Shown here: positions 17,641 through 25,712 of the stretch, piece after piece | Layout: each line of letters begins with the position of its first letter | Position numbering within the stretch: the stretch's first letter is position 1 | NCBI GenBank assembly: GCA_947632705.1 | Contig: CANRQE010000016.1 | Span: 1-44,177 of the forward strand | Reading direction: 5' to 3' | DNA: 44,177 nucleotides | From: an uncultured Coprococcus sp. | GTDB lineage: Bacteria; Bacillota; Clostridia; Lachnospirales; Lachnospiraceae | Notes under the pieces: model-generated | Told to the model about the DNA's origin: nothing | Database searches by the model: none | The model's input: the letters and a program-made list of their open reading frames with translations, nothing else | Made by a program: the position numbers and the translations under genes

Positions 17641-17702
17641 TTATCTGGCATATAAGAGACCCTGTGTCACAGAATCTCTTATACGCATGAAGGTGTATCA
17701 GA

Positions 17703-18956
17703 TTATTTATTTACAACAAAGTCGGAATAAGCGGATGGAAGACCATGCTCAGTAGGATCCAGACCCTTGATTTCTTCCTCTTCAGATACCCGCAGGCCGA
17801 CAACTGCTTTGATCAGCAGGAATACCAGAGTAATCGTAACGGCAGTCCATGCACCGACGGATACAACGCCGATTGCCTGCCAGCCAAGAGATGTCAGGCC
17901 GCCGCCATAGAACAGACCGTTTAAGGTATCATTTCCCGGAGCTGAGGTGGTGGCGAAGAGACCGACTGCCAGTGTTCCCCAGATACCATTTAAGCAGTGT
18001 ACGGCAACAGCGCCGACCGGATCATCCACATGAAGAACATGGTCGCAGAGCCATACGCCGAATACAACCAGAACGCCGGCAACAGCGCCAATGATCAATG
18101 AACCCAGAGCATCCGTGACATCACAAGGAGCCGTAATGGCAACCAGACCTGCAAGGGATGCGTTTAAACACATGGAAACATCAGGCTTGCCATAACGAAT
18201 CCAGGTAAACAGCATACATACAACAGTGGCAACGGCAGGTGCAATGGTGGTAGTTAAGAAGATAGAACCTAACTGCTCAATCGATGTTGCTGCCGCACCG
18301 TTAAAGCCGTACCAGCCTAACCATAGAATAAATACGCCGAGTGCACCAATCGGGATATTATGTCCCGGAAATGCATGTACCTTTACAACCTTGCCCTTTT
18401 CATCTTTATCGAATTTTCCGATACGAGGTCCAAGTAAAGCGGCGCCAATCAAAGCGGAGATACCGCCTACCATATGAATTGCACAGGAACCGGCGAAATC
18501 GTGGAAGCCATGTGCATTTAACCAGCCGTCGGAGGTCCAGATCCAGTGTGCTTCAATCGGATAGATCAGAAGCGAGATCAATGCTGAATACAGACAGTAG
18601 GATGAAAACTTGGTTCTTTCTGCCATTGCACCGGATACGATGGTTGCTGTTGTGGCACAGAACACAAGGTTAAATACAAAAGCAGACCAGTCGAAGTTTG
18701 CATAGTCTGTAAAAATACGTAAGGAAGGTTTTCCCAGAAAACCTCCGATGTCATCGCCAAGCAGTAAGGACGAACCCAGAAAAATAAATACGACCGTACC
18801 GATGCAGAAGTCCATCAGGTTTTTCATAATAATATTACCCGCATTTTTTGCTCTGGTAAAGCCTGTTTCTACCATTGCAAAACCGGCCTGCATCCAGAAT
18901 ACCAGTGCCGCTCCGATCAGGAACCAGACACCAAAGACAATTTCATTTACATCCAT
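17703..18956 (-). CDS. amt: Ammonium transporter
   Basis: A 417-residue Amt/Mep/Rh channel with about eleven membrane segments. It moves ammonium into the cell under nitrogen shortage. Family hallmarks include FWMQAGFAMVETGFTRAKNAG near the start, DFAGSCAIHMVGGISALIGA (with the pore His region), LWLGWYGFNGA, NASLAGLVAITAPCD and HCLNGIWGTLAVGLFA. ATG 18956 has GGAGG eight bases upstream; an in-frame TTG at 18962 is less likely. The PII partner is not adjacent but lies 2.5 kb away on the same strand. A terminator-like hairpin lies in its upstream region. Confidence 0.96.
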   Translation of the reverse strand: MDVNEIVFGVWFLIGAALVFWMQAGFAMVETGFTRAKNAGNIIMKNLMDFCIGTVVFIFLGSSLLLGDDIGGFLGKPSLRIFTDYANFDWSAFVFNLVFCATTATIVSGAMAERTKFSSYCLYSALISLLIYPIEAHWIWTSDGWLNAHGFHDFAGSCAIHMVGGISALIGAALLGPRIGKFDKDEKGKVVKVHAFPGHNIPIGALGVFILWLGWYGFNGAAATSIEQLGSIFLTTTIAPAVATVVCMLFTWIRYGKPDVSMCLNASLAGLVAITAPCDVTDALGSLIIGAVAGVLVVFGVWLCDHVLHVDDPVGAVAVHCLNGIWGTLAVGLFATTSAPGNDTLNGLFYGGGLTSLGWQAIGVVSVGAWTAVTITLVFLLIKAVVGLRVSEEEEIKGLDPTEHGLPSAYSDFVVNK

Positions 18957-19055
18957 AAACAATTCCTCCTTTTACAGTTTGAAAATAGAATGTTTTTTAT
19001 GAATATATGATAGGTTGGGCTTTCCTTCCTTCTAAAATATGGTAAAATGATAGGG

Positions 19056-19102
19056 AAAGAAAAAAGACCTGCTTTTATTTCCGAAAATAAAAACACGTCT
19101 TT
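19056..19102 (-). terminator. Terminator-like hairpin upstream of amt, possible attenuator
   Basis: On the minus strand, AAAGAC...GTCTTT encloses TTTTATTT/AAATAAAA with a four-base loop, followed by a T-rich run (TTTTTCTTTCC). It lies about 100 bases before amt in amt's direction. No minus-strand gene lies behind it to be terminated, so a regulatory leader role is possible. Confidence 0.5.
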
Positions 19103-19131
19103 GTGCGTATCAGATATTCAAATTTGTGTTG

Positions 19132-19139
19132 AGTATAAT
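19132..19139. promoter_or_regulatory. Overlapping divergent -10 boxes (amt / araC-type gene)
   Basis: TATAAT on the plus strand (19134-19139) overlaps TATACT on the minus strand (19132-19137). No good -35 box is seen for either, which would fit activator-dependent promoters. The assignment is tentative. Confidence 0.3.
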
Positions 19140-19251
19140 CCCTGTATTTTTTATTTTATTGAATAAAACGGACACAGATACCGGAAAGCTTATAATATTT
19201 CGTTTGAGGTAAATAAAGTGAAGAAAAATGGCAGGAGGTGTTAATTTTATT

Positions 19252-19986
19252 ATGTTTATGGTGACCGGTCATTCCCAGGCAATGCTGAAATGTCTGTCTG
19301 AACATGATATGGAAATGAAAAATCAGATCTGTGATCGGGAGGTTTTGGTCTACAGCGGAGTAATTTCCGGCAGTATACAGATTCTTCCGCAGATTGCATC
19401 CGGAATTCTGATACTGTTTCGTGAGAAGGACGAACCGGAGCTGTTTGATCTGAAACAATTGTGTCAGCCCCTGCGTCTGGAGGGTAAGAAAATCCGATAT
19501 ATAGGGATACAGTTTAGTGTGTTTGATAAAATTCTATATGATCCGGAGCAGATTAAGGAACAGGTGACAACCATGCGTTTTCTCTCAAATGATTTAAGAA
19601 TGATGCAGATGTTTTGTCAGCTGTTATCGGAGCATGTCACAATTGTGCCCGTGCATCCTGTCTGTGTATCCATGATGAAAGAGATTTTTGCGTCAAACGG
19701 AAAAATCAGAATTTACCAGCTTGCGGAAAAACTGGATTATTCCGTCAGACATATCCGCCGGCTGTTTTGTCAGGAGACGGGACGTGGACCAAAAGAATAT
19801 GAAAGACTGGTAAAAATACAGTTTGTCATAAAACGGATGACGGATGATCCATATCAGGAAATATCTGTTTATATGGAAGGCTGCGGATACTCGGATCAGG
19901 CACATTTTCAAAGAGAATTCAAATATTATACGGGCATGACGCCGAAACAGTTTCTTTTGGCGCTCAAAGAAAAAGAAACCGCATGA
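19252..19986 (+). CDS. AraC family transcriptional regulator
   Basis: A protein of about 244 residues. The N-terminal 150 residues have a sensory or dimerisation character without a recognisable ligand motif. The C-terminal 95 residues are a standard AraC pair of helix-turn-helix units: IYQLAEKLDYSVRHIRRLFCQETGRG and then ISVYMEGCGYSDQAHFQREFKYYTGMTPKQF. It is divergent from amt, which makes amt a possible target. Several in-frame ATGs exist (19228, 19252, 19258); AGGAGG at 19233-19238 lies before 19252, though at a long 13-base distance, so the start is uncertain by up to eight residues. Confidence 0.85.
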   Translation: MFMVTGHSQAMLKCLSEHDMEMKNQICDREVLVYSGVISGSIQILPQIASGILILFREKDEPELFDLKQLCQPLRLEGKKIRYIGIQFSVFDKILYDPEQIKEQVTTMRFLSNDLRMMQMFCQLLSEHVTIVPVHPVCVSMMKEIFASNGKIRIYQLAEKLDYSVRHIRRLFCQETGRGPKEYERLVKIQFVIKRMTDDPYQEISVYMEGCGYSDQAHFQREFKYYTGMTPKQFLLALKEKETA

Positions 19987-20033
19987 CGGTAAATTGCTGC
20001 TCGCCAATCGATTTGTAATTTGAGCGTAGGAAG

Positions 20034-20056
20034 CTGCCTGCCCGGCAGTGTTTTTT
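20034..20056 (+). terminator. Probable terminator of the AraC-type gene
   Basis: A short stem CTGCC/GGCAG followed by TGTTTTTTC. An alternative stem (GGCAGT with ACTGCC, 20044-20066) uses the same right arm. Confidence 0.5.
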
Positions 20057-20091
20057 CTTTACTGCCTCTTGGCGGATCAGTCAGAATATGA

Positions 20092-20143
20092 AATAAGAGC
20101 CGATAATTTTGTGAGAGTTCTCACAAAATCATCGGCTCTTATT
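20092..20143. terminator. 25-bp inverted repeat, terminator of the CPBP gene
   Basis: Arms 20092-20116 and 20119-20143 pair over 25 positions with a single mismatch or G-U and only two central bases. It lies 17 bases after the CPBP stop. The T-run is weak (TTATT), but the stem is exceptionally long and works on both strands. Confidence 0.65.
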
Positions 20144-20160
20144 ATATCATTTCTCCCGGC

Positions 20161-20841
20161 TTAAAAGAATAGAAATACTGCAGCAAGAGATATAACATTT
20201 CCGAGAATATGCGAAAAGGTGCTGATAACGCAATTGCCCGATTTATGATAAACCATAGAGAAAATCAAACTGTCGATAAATACGCCGGCAACATCATAAA
20301 GCACAATTCCTATGTTTCCTGCGGCAATATGTCCTGCCGCAAAAACAACAGATGACACCACCGCGCAGAGCCAAACCGGAAATATTTTTGAGGTTTTTCC
20401 AAAGAAAAAACCTCTGTACGCAATCTCCTCGCCAAAGGCCGCAATGATAACCTGACCTATCAGCAGCGCAGTTTTATCAAAAGACAGTCCCACAGACCCC
20501 GTCCTTTCTATCAGGTGGGAAATATTCTCTCCGCCGAAAATCAGATTTCCGGCAATAAGCGATACAATACCGCTTACACTCGGCAGCAGCATCCAAAGAA
20601 TTACGCCCGGCTTTTTGAGATCCGCCGGAATAGTATTAAAACGCAAACCCGATTTGGAGCCTTTTACTTTGCCGACAGCTTCCGTAATAAAGAAAAACGC
20701 AATCCCCACAAATACGGAATATCCTGCTGTTTTTGAGGACGGTACAATTTTCGTTGCCGTCAATAATATCATGATTGCCACACCTATCATCGTGAGGACA
20801 ACACTCTTTTTGTTATTCTCCATAAGCTGTTGATCGTTCAT
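20161..20841 (-). CDS. CPBP family intramembrane metalloprotease
   Basis: A 226-residue membrane protein with about seven hydrophobic segments. The three CPBP motifs are present: FGEEIAYRGFFFG (EExxxR), AAGHIAAGN and FSHILGN. Family members include Rce1-type proteases and bacterial bacteriocin-immunity proteins; the substrate here is unknown. GGAGG lies eight bases upstream of the ATG. Directly upstream are the remains of a TetR-like regulator, so the gene may once have been part of a regulated cassette and may now be uncontrolled or read from elsewhere. Confidence 0.88.
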   Translation of the reverse strand: MNDQQLMENNKKSVVLTMIGVAIMILLTATKIVPSSKTAGYSVFVGIAFFFITEAVGKVKGSKSGLRFNTIPADLKKPGVILWMLLPSVSGIVSLIAGNLIFGGENISHLIERTGSVGLSFDKTALLIGQVIIAAFGEEIAYRGFFFGKTSKIFPVWLCAVVSSVVFAAGHIAAGNIGIVLYDVAGVFIDSLIFSMVYHKSGNCVISTFSHILGNVISLAAVFLFF

Positions 20842-20882
20842 TTTATTTCCTCCTGTACTGCCAATATTGCACCTCTATATGT

Positions 20883-20939
20883 TTACTCCAAATGGAATTT
20901 TATAAGTTCCTTGGCGTCTATCATTTCAAGCAAAGTCGT
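20883..20939 (-). pseudogene. Possible C-terminal gene remnant upstream of the CPBP gene
   Basis: In a second minus-strand frame the bases read TTLLEMIDAKELIKFHLE followed by a TAA stop at 20883. There is no start of its own. This looks like the intact tail of a lost coding sequence, possibly the other end of the regulator at 20931-21047 after a deletion with a frameshift. The assignment is tentative. Confidence 0.35.
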
Positions 20940-21047
20940 TCCGGTAAAAAAGTTTGATTAAAAAAGGAAACGGAACAAATGCGGTTCTGCAATCGTAAAG
21001 GCGGCGTCAATGACCATATCTTTTGTGAATTTAGGTTTTGACAGCAG
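20931..21047 (-). pseudogene. Truncated TetR-type regulator remnant
   Basis: The minus strand encodes LSKPKFTKDMVIDAAFTIAE, the typical first helices of TetR-family repressors, then diverges and stops at 20931 after about 39 codons. No ATG begins it: the frame opens with CTG codons behind an AAAGAGG site. Most of the DNA-binding helix-turn-helix and all of the ligand domain are missing. It is read as a decayed regulator of the adjacent CPBP gene. Confidence 0.6.
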
Positions 21048-21059
21048 GGTTTCCTCTTT

Positions 21060-21380
21060 TTAATAATTTTCGTTATATAACAACAATTATATTATAAGCC
21101 GCAGCACTCATTTTGTCAATTCCTCCGAAGGAACTTTTACCTGATTTTCGCCTTTCCGAAAAACCGAAAAGTGGCATGGCGTTAGTGGAAATTATTTTGG
21201 TTAACTATAAGAACGATACAGACATATTCAGGCAGAGAAAGGAACAGTAAAATGTGTGCAGATAAACGAATGAGCCATAGAGAGGGCGGACGATATGAAA
21301 AGACCGGTACCGCTTTCCGGGCGGCTATGACGGGAAAAGGAGCCTGCTGTGGGAATACCCCATGGCTTTACCGAAAGACC
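21060..21380. other. Intergenic stretch without a recognisable gene
   Basis: AT-rich at the left (21060-21120), then mixed sequence. One 39-codon plus-strand frame from ATG 21252 has only a moderate ribosome site (AAAGGAAC) and no family resemblance. It may be further decayed DNA of the CPBP/TetR region. I see no repeat, tRNA or attachment site in it. Confidence 0.5.
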
Positions 21381-21383
21381 TGA

Positions 21384-21427
21384 AAAAAACGGAGAAACGG
21401 CATAGCCCGTAAGCTACGCCGTTTCCC
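21384..21427 (-). terminator. Terminator of the PII gene
   Basis: Stem GAAACGGC-A-TAGC with GCTA-C-GCCGTTTC (21394-21425). On the minus strand it is followed by TCCGTTTTTTTC, a good T-run, 70 bases after the PII stop codon. Confidence 0.8.
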
Positions 21428-21501
21428 GAAAACAATCTTATGCTGTTTTATGAGTGCCTCCCAAAGTGCGATTCTTTTTAAAATTTACAGCAGGAATATG
21501 C

Positions 21502-21840
21502 TTAAAGCGCACTGTCTCCGTGTTCTCCGGTACGGATTCGTACGACGTCGGAAACATCATATATAAAAATCTTTCCGTCGCCGAATTTACCGGTAGAAAT
21601 CTTTTCGCAGACCTTGAATATAATTTTATCAGCAATTTCATCGGAAGCGATGGTTTCAATCTTAATTTTTGGAATCAGGTTTACAACATATTCGCTTCCC
21701 CTGTATGTGGTCTTATAACCCTTCTGATTTCCATAACCCATAATATTGGATACCATGGCGCCGGTTGATTCACATTCATCCAGAATGGATTTTACATCGT
21801 CCAGCTTTTCTGAACGAACAACAATTTCCAATTTTTTCAT
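21502..21840 (-). CDS. P-II family nitrogen regulatory protein
   Basis: A 112-residue PII protein, which senses 2-oxoglutarate and ATP/ADP and typically gates Amt. The T-loop (GYGNQKGYKTTYRGSEYVVN) keeps Y51, the uridylylation position in other bacteria. The B-loop TGKFGDGKIFIYDV and the C-terminal RIRTGEHGDSAL complete the family pattern. ATG 21840 follows AAGGAGG. Being of GlnK/GlnB type and near amt suggests ammonium control, although it is unusual that the two are split by other genes. Confidence 0.93.
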   Translation of the reverse strand: MKKLEIVVRSEKLDDVKSILDECESTGAMVSNIMGYGNQKGYKTTYRGSEYVVNLIPKIKIETIASDEIADKIIFKVCEKISTGKFGDGKIFIYDVSDVVRIRTGEHGDSAL

Positions 21841-21892
21841 ATCAATATCCTCCTTGTACAACAAGTTAGTTTCAGATTCAAACTACATTGCT

Positions 21893-21921
21893 ATCATACC
21901 ATATGAAAAAATGAATTTCTA
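21893..21921 (-). promoter_or_regulatory. Putative promoter of the PII gene
   Basis: On the minus strand, TAGAAA (21916-21921), a 17-bp spacer and TATGAT (21893-21898), with an extended TGG before the -10. It ends about 50 bases before the PII start. Confidence 0.5.
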
Positions 21922-22074
21922 CAAAATTTAGCGAAAGCGGAATTTTAAAAAATATTATAAGGCTTTCATTGTTTTTTTACGGAAAAATCCGGAAAGGAAC
22001 TTAATTTTATTAGGAATTTAGAAAAAAATAGCCCTGCTGCCAAAAATATGTGAGTAGTATTTGGAGAGGGGGTG

Positions 22075-22083
22075 TGCTATAAT
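22075..22083 (+). promoter_or_regulatory. Extended -10 promoter of clpX
   Basis: TG-C-TATAAT (22075-22083) is a perfect extended -10 element, about 45 bases before the clpX start. A good -35 box is not evident; no CIRCE inverted repeat is seen. Confidence 0.55.
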
Positions 22084-22127
22084 AGGAACACCGAAAGAGC
22101 ATAAGTTACGATGAACGGAGGAAAGAA

Positions 22128-23534
22128 ATGTCTGATAGTATTGATAAAAATGAAAAAAAAGACAATGAATATGAAGAATATTGTTATATGTGCAGACGCC
22201 CGGAAAGCGTAGCAGGTAAATTAATTAATATGCCAGGTGATATACATATATGCGCAGATTGTATGCAGAAAACCTTTGACAGCTTCAACAATAACGGTAT
22301 GGGCGGCATGCAGTTCCTGGATTTATCCAATCTGTCTAATATCGGCAATATAGATATGTCCAGATTTATGTCACAAAACGATATTCCACAGAGCCAGAAG
22401 GTTAAGAAGAAGGCGGCAAAACCAAAAAAAGAGGAAGCGGAGCTTACTCTGGAGACGATTCCTGCCCCTCATGTGATCAAAGGGATGTTGGATGAGTATG
22501 TCATTGGTCAGGAATATGCAAAAAAGGTTATGTCAGTTGCGGTCTATAATCATTATAAGCGGGTGCTTACAGATACCATGGATGATATTGAAATTGAAAA
22601 ATCCAATATGCTGATGGTGGGACCGACAGGCTGCGGCAAGACCTATATCGTAAAAACGATTGCAAGGCTGTTAAATGTTCCGCTTGCAATTACAGATGCG
22701 ACGACTCTGACAGAGGCCGGATATATCGGGGATGACGTGGAAAGCGTTTTGTCCAAGCTTCTTGCGGTCGCCGACAATGATGTGGAAAAAGCGGAAAGAG
22801 GGATCGTCTTTATTGATGAGATTGACAAAATTGCAAAAAAGCATAATTCCAACAGCCGCGATGTCAGCGGAGAATCCGTGCAGCAGGGACTGCTCAAGCT
22901 GTTAGAGGGGGCAGATGTAGAAGTACCTGTAGGTTCGGGAAGCAAGAATGCCATGGTTCCGCTTACAACGATCAATACAAGAAATATTCTGTTTATCTGC
23001 GGCGGTGCGTTTCCGGATATTGAAGAAATCATCAAGAGCCGTATCAATAAGCAGGCGTCTATTGGCTTTCGCGCAGATCTGAAAGACAAATATGACAATG
23101 ATCCGAATCTGCTTCGTCAGGTGACCAATGATGACTTGCGTGAGTTCGGTATGATACCGGAGTTTTTGGGAAGACTGCCTGTTTTGTTTACATTGGATGC
23201 GCTGGATAAGGATATGTATATCAAGATTTTGAAAGAACCGAAGAATGCTATCCTGAAGCAGTATAAGAAGCTGCTTGCCCTGGATGAAGTGGATCTGAGA
23301 TTTGATGAATCTGCTTATGAGGCCATTGCGGAAGAAGCAGTATCCAGAAAAACCGGCGCCAGAGCATTGAGGGCAATCATAGAAAAATTTATGCTGGATA
23401 TCATGTACCAGATTCCAAGAGATGACAGTATCGGCCGCGTAACAATTACCGGAGATTATATCAGAGGTACAGGAAGTCCGATCATAGAGCTGAGGGGCGT
23501 CGCTGCCATAGAGGCGTGCGCAACGCAGGCATAG
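22128..23534 (+). CDS. clpX: Divergent ClpX-type AAA+ unfoldase
   Basis: A 468-residue ATPase, longer than the usual 410-430. An N-terminal zinc domain (C19, C22, C42, C45) is joined by a 50-residue basic linker to the AAA+ domain: Walker A GPTGCGKT (165-172), pore loop GYIG (198-201, usually GYVG), Walker B IVFIDE, GGAF sensor region, EFLGRLPVL and RKTGARALR. The IGF loop (312-314) that docks on ClpP is present. The usual RKH loop is replaced by VGSGSKNAM (268-276). No clpP, lon or tig lies next to it. It may therefore be a second, specialised ClpX; only the genome can tell. A GGAGG site precedes the ATG. Confidence 0.9.
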   Translation: MSDSIDKNEKKDNEYEEYCYMCRRPESVAGKLINMPGDIHICADCMQKTFDSFNNNGMGGMQFLDLSNLSNIGNIDMSRFMSQNDIPQSQKVKKKAAKPKKEEAELTLETIPAPHVIKGMLDEYVIGQEYAKKVMSVAVYNHYKRVLTDTMDDIEIEKSNMLMVGPTGCGKTYIVKTIARLLNVPLAITDATTLTEAGYIGDDVESVLSKLLAVADNDVEKAERGIVFIDEIDKIAKKHNSNSRDVSGESVQQGLLKLLEGADVEVPVGSGSKNAMVPLTTINTRNILFICGGAFPDIEEIIKSRINKQASIGFRADLKDKYDNDPNLLRQVTNDDLREFGMIPEFLGRLPVLFTLDALDKDMYIKILKEPKNAILKQYKKLLALDEVDLRFDESAYEAIAEEAVSRKTGARALRAIIEKFMLDIMYQIPRDDSIGRVTITGDYIRGTGSPIIELRGVAAIEACATQA

Positions 23535-23546
23535 ACAAACGGGATT

Positions 23547-23587
23547 GAGACTGAAGGATAAGCCGAATTGTCTTTCAGTCTCTTTTT
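23547..23587 (+). terminator. Intrinsic terminator after clpX
   Basis: A 15-bp stem (GAGACTGAAGGATAA with TTGTCTTTCAGTCTC, two G-U pairs, 6-base loop) followed by TTTTT. Confidence 0.9.
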
Positions 23588-23711
23588 ATGCGCCGGTATG
23601 AAGATACCGGTAACTGGGAATTCTTATTTATATAAAGAAAAAAGAGAAAAGATATGTGTCAAAAGCAGGATTCTGTAAAAACAATTTTATGATTGAAATT
23701 TTATAAGATGG

Positions 23712-23740
23712 TTGCGGTATGACAATGAAAATGATATGAT
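23712..23740 (+). promoter_or_regulatory. Putative promoter of the DUF885 gene
   Basis: TTGCGG (23712-23717), a 17-bp spacer and TATGAT (23735-23740), 65 bases before the start codon at 23805. Confidence 0.5.
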
Positions 23741-23804
23741 ACAAGTCAGAATCTATGCTTCTATAGTTTCATATTATTTATAGTTTTAAGGGAGAAAAGA
23801 ATGA

Positions 23805-25712
23805 ATGAGTAAAAACAATGCAGGAAAGAGAAAGAGAGGTATCATTGCAGCGGGAATCTGTGCTGCCATGCTGTTTACCATGACAGCCTGCGGCGGTCAG
23901 ACATCCGAAAAAGATGATGAGCATGAAAACTCTGTAACAGAAACAGAAAAACAGACTGAAGATGCAGAGGTCAGTGCGGATGTTACCCGTCCGGAAAAGG
24001 AAGACGGGGAAGAAGATCCGGAGGTTATGGCAGAATTTGAAGATTATCTGGACGATTATTATGAGGACTATGTTACCAGCGACACGATGACATATAATTA
24101 CAGTTTAAAAGATGGTTCGATTTTCGGGCTGGAAGAACCGGAAGTCACTCTTGGAGATCCGGATATGTCGCAGGAGGCAATTGCTGAGGATAAAAAGGAA
24201 TTCGATGAAAAGGTAGAAGGGCTCGAAGCAATTGACCGTGCGGCCTTAAGTGATGACCAGCAGCTGACGTATGATGTTTTGGAAGAATATCTGGAAACGG
24301 AGGCCATGCAGTATGAGAATGTCTATCTCTATGATCCGTTTTCTCCGATGAGAGGTTTGCAGGCCAATCTGGCAACCAATTTTACGGATTACAGATTTGA
24401 CGATAAGGGAGATGTAGAGCGGTATATCCAGATGATTACTGAGGTGGATGCATACTTTGACACCTGTCTTGACTTTGAAAAGGAGAAATCCGAAAAAGGA
24501 TTTTTCATGAGTGATGCCGTCTGTGACGAAGTGATCGAACAGTGCGAAACCTTTATTGAAAATAAAGAGGATCATTTTATGATTACGGTATTTGATCATA
24601 ATATTGATGCCCTGGATTTCCTGACCGATGAGGAGAAGGAGGATTTCAAAGCACAGAACCGGGATGCGGTTTTAAACCATCTGCTGCCTGCATATCAAAA
24701 TGCCATAGATGTCCTGACCTCCTTAAAAGGAACCGGTACCAATGACAAAGGCTTGTGCTATTATGATGGCGGGAAGGAGTATTATGCTTATCTGCTCCGT
24801 CATTATGCCGGAACAGATAAGACGCCGGAGGAAGTGATTGATATGCTGGATTCTCATATGGAGGATCTGATGGTGGAGATGTATTCCCTGTATCTGATGG
24901 ATTCAGAGGGATATGAGTATTTTGTCAATCATTATGATAATCTGTTTTCCAAAACGGATGATATGAGTGCCAGTGAGATGATTGACACCTTGATGGAGAC
25001 TGCAACGGAACATTATCCTGAGATTGGGGATATTCCATATAAGGCGGAGAATCTGGACGAGAATCTGGAGACCATTATGGAGAATACACTGGCTTATTAT
25101 ATGTCGCCGGCCTATGACGATCCTGACAACAATCTGATTCGTGTCAACGGCATGCATACTGACGGTCTGTGGACGACGCTGGCACATGAAGGCTATCCGG
25201 GACATATGCTGCAGAATGCATATTATATGTCAACTAATCCGGAACCGGTCAGAACGCTTTATAATTATCTGGGCTATATGGAAGGCTGGGCAATGTATGC
25301 CTGTTATGATTCTCTGAATTATTATGATTATGATAAACCGGAGTATGCGGAGACACTTGCAACCTTTTACAGAATCAATGACGAGTTAAGCTATCTCGCT
25401 ATGGGAAGAATCGATCTGGGAATCAATTATGAAGGCTGGACCATTGAAGAAACCAGTGATTATATGACGGAAAACGGGTTTGACGGCAGTGCCGCAGAAG
25501 AAATTTATTATACAATGGCAGGAGATCCGGCCGTGTATCAGAGTTATTCCACCGGTTATTATGAATTGGTCGAGCTTCGGGATTATGCAGAAGAGGAGCT
25601 TGGAGATAAATTTGATGTAAAGGAATTCAATACAGTTGTTTTGAAAACAGGCCCTTGCCAGTTCGATATTCTAAGAGAACAGATCGATGACTATATTGAT
25701 GAAGCGAAATAG
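23805..25712 (+). CDS. DUF885 family lipoprotein, probable metallopeptidase
   Basis: A 635-residue exported protein. A basic start (KNNAGKRKRG), a hydrophobic segment and the lipobox TMTAC predict lipid anchoring at about Cys 28. An acidic, Glu/Asp-rich linker follows to about residue 75. The rest matches DUF885, including HEGYPGH (461-467, a HExxxxH-like zinc motif), YMEGWAMYA and the C-terminal GPCQFDILREQID. DUF885 proteins are thought to be peptidases related to M3/M32-like folds; the activity has not been shown for this one. ATG 23805 follows GGGAG. The stop overlaps the next start (TAGTG). Confidence 0.85.
   Translation: MSKNNAGKRKRGIIAAGICAAMLFTMTACGGQTSEKDDEHENSVTETEKQTEDAEVSADVTRPEKEDGEEDPEVMAEFEDYLDDYYEDYVTSDTMTYNYSLKDGSIFGLEEPEVTLGDPDMSQEAIAEDKKEFDEKVEGLEAIDRAALSDDQQLTYDVLEEYLETEAMQYENVYLYDPFSPMRGLQANLATNFTDYRFDDKGDVERYIQMITEVDAYFDTCLDFEKEKSEKGFFMSDAVCDEVIEQCETFIENKEDHFMITVFDHNIDALDFLTDEEKEDFKAQNRDAVLNHLLPAYQNAIDVLTSLKGTGTNDKGLCYYDGGKEYYAYLLRHYAGTDKTPEEVIDMLDSHMEDLMVEMYSLYLMDSEGYEYFVNHYDNLFSKTDDMSASEMIDTLMETATEHYPEIGDIPYKAENLDENLETIMENTLAYYMSPAYDDPDNNLIRVNGMHTDGLWTTLAHEGYPGHMLQNAYYMSTNPEPVRTLYNYLGYMEGWAMYACYDSLNYYDYDKPEYAETLATFYRINDELSYLAMGRIDLGINYEGWTIEETSDYMTENGFDGSAAEEIYYTMAGDPAVYQSYSTGYYELVELRDYAEEELGDKFDVKEFNTVVLKTGPCQFDILREQIDDYIDEAK

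Noticed and set aside
17648..17686. Second hairpin between proC and amt as an independent terminator
   Set aside because: It has no T-run on either strand; the neighbouring 17606-17640 hairpin already serves both genes.
21252..21371. A 39-codon plus-strand frame in the gap beside the PII gene
   Set aside because: It has only a moderate ribosome site, no recognisable motif, and lies in a region of apparent gene decay.
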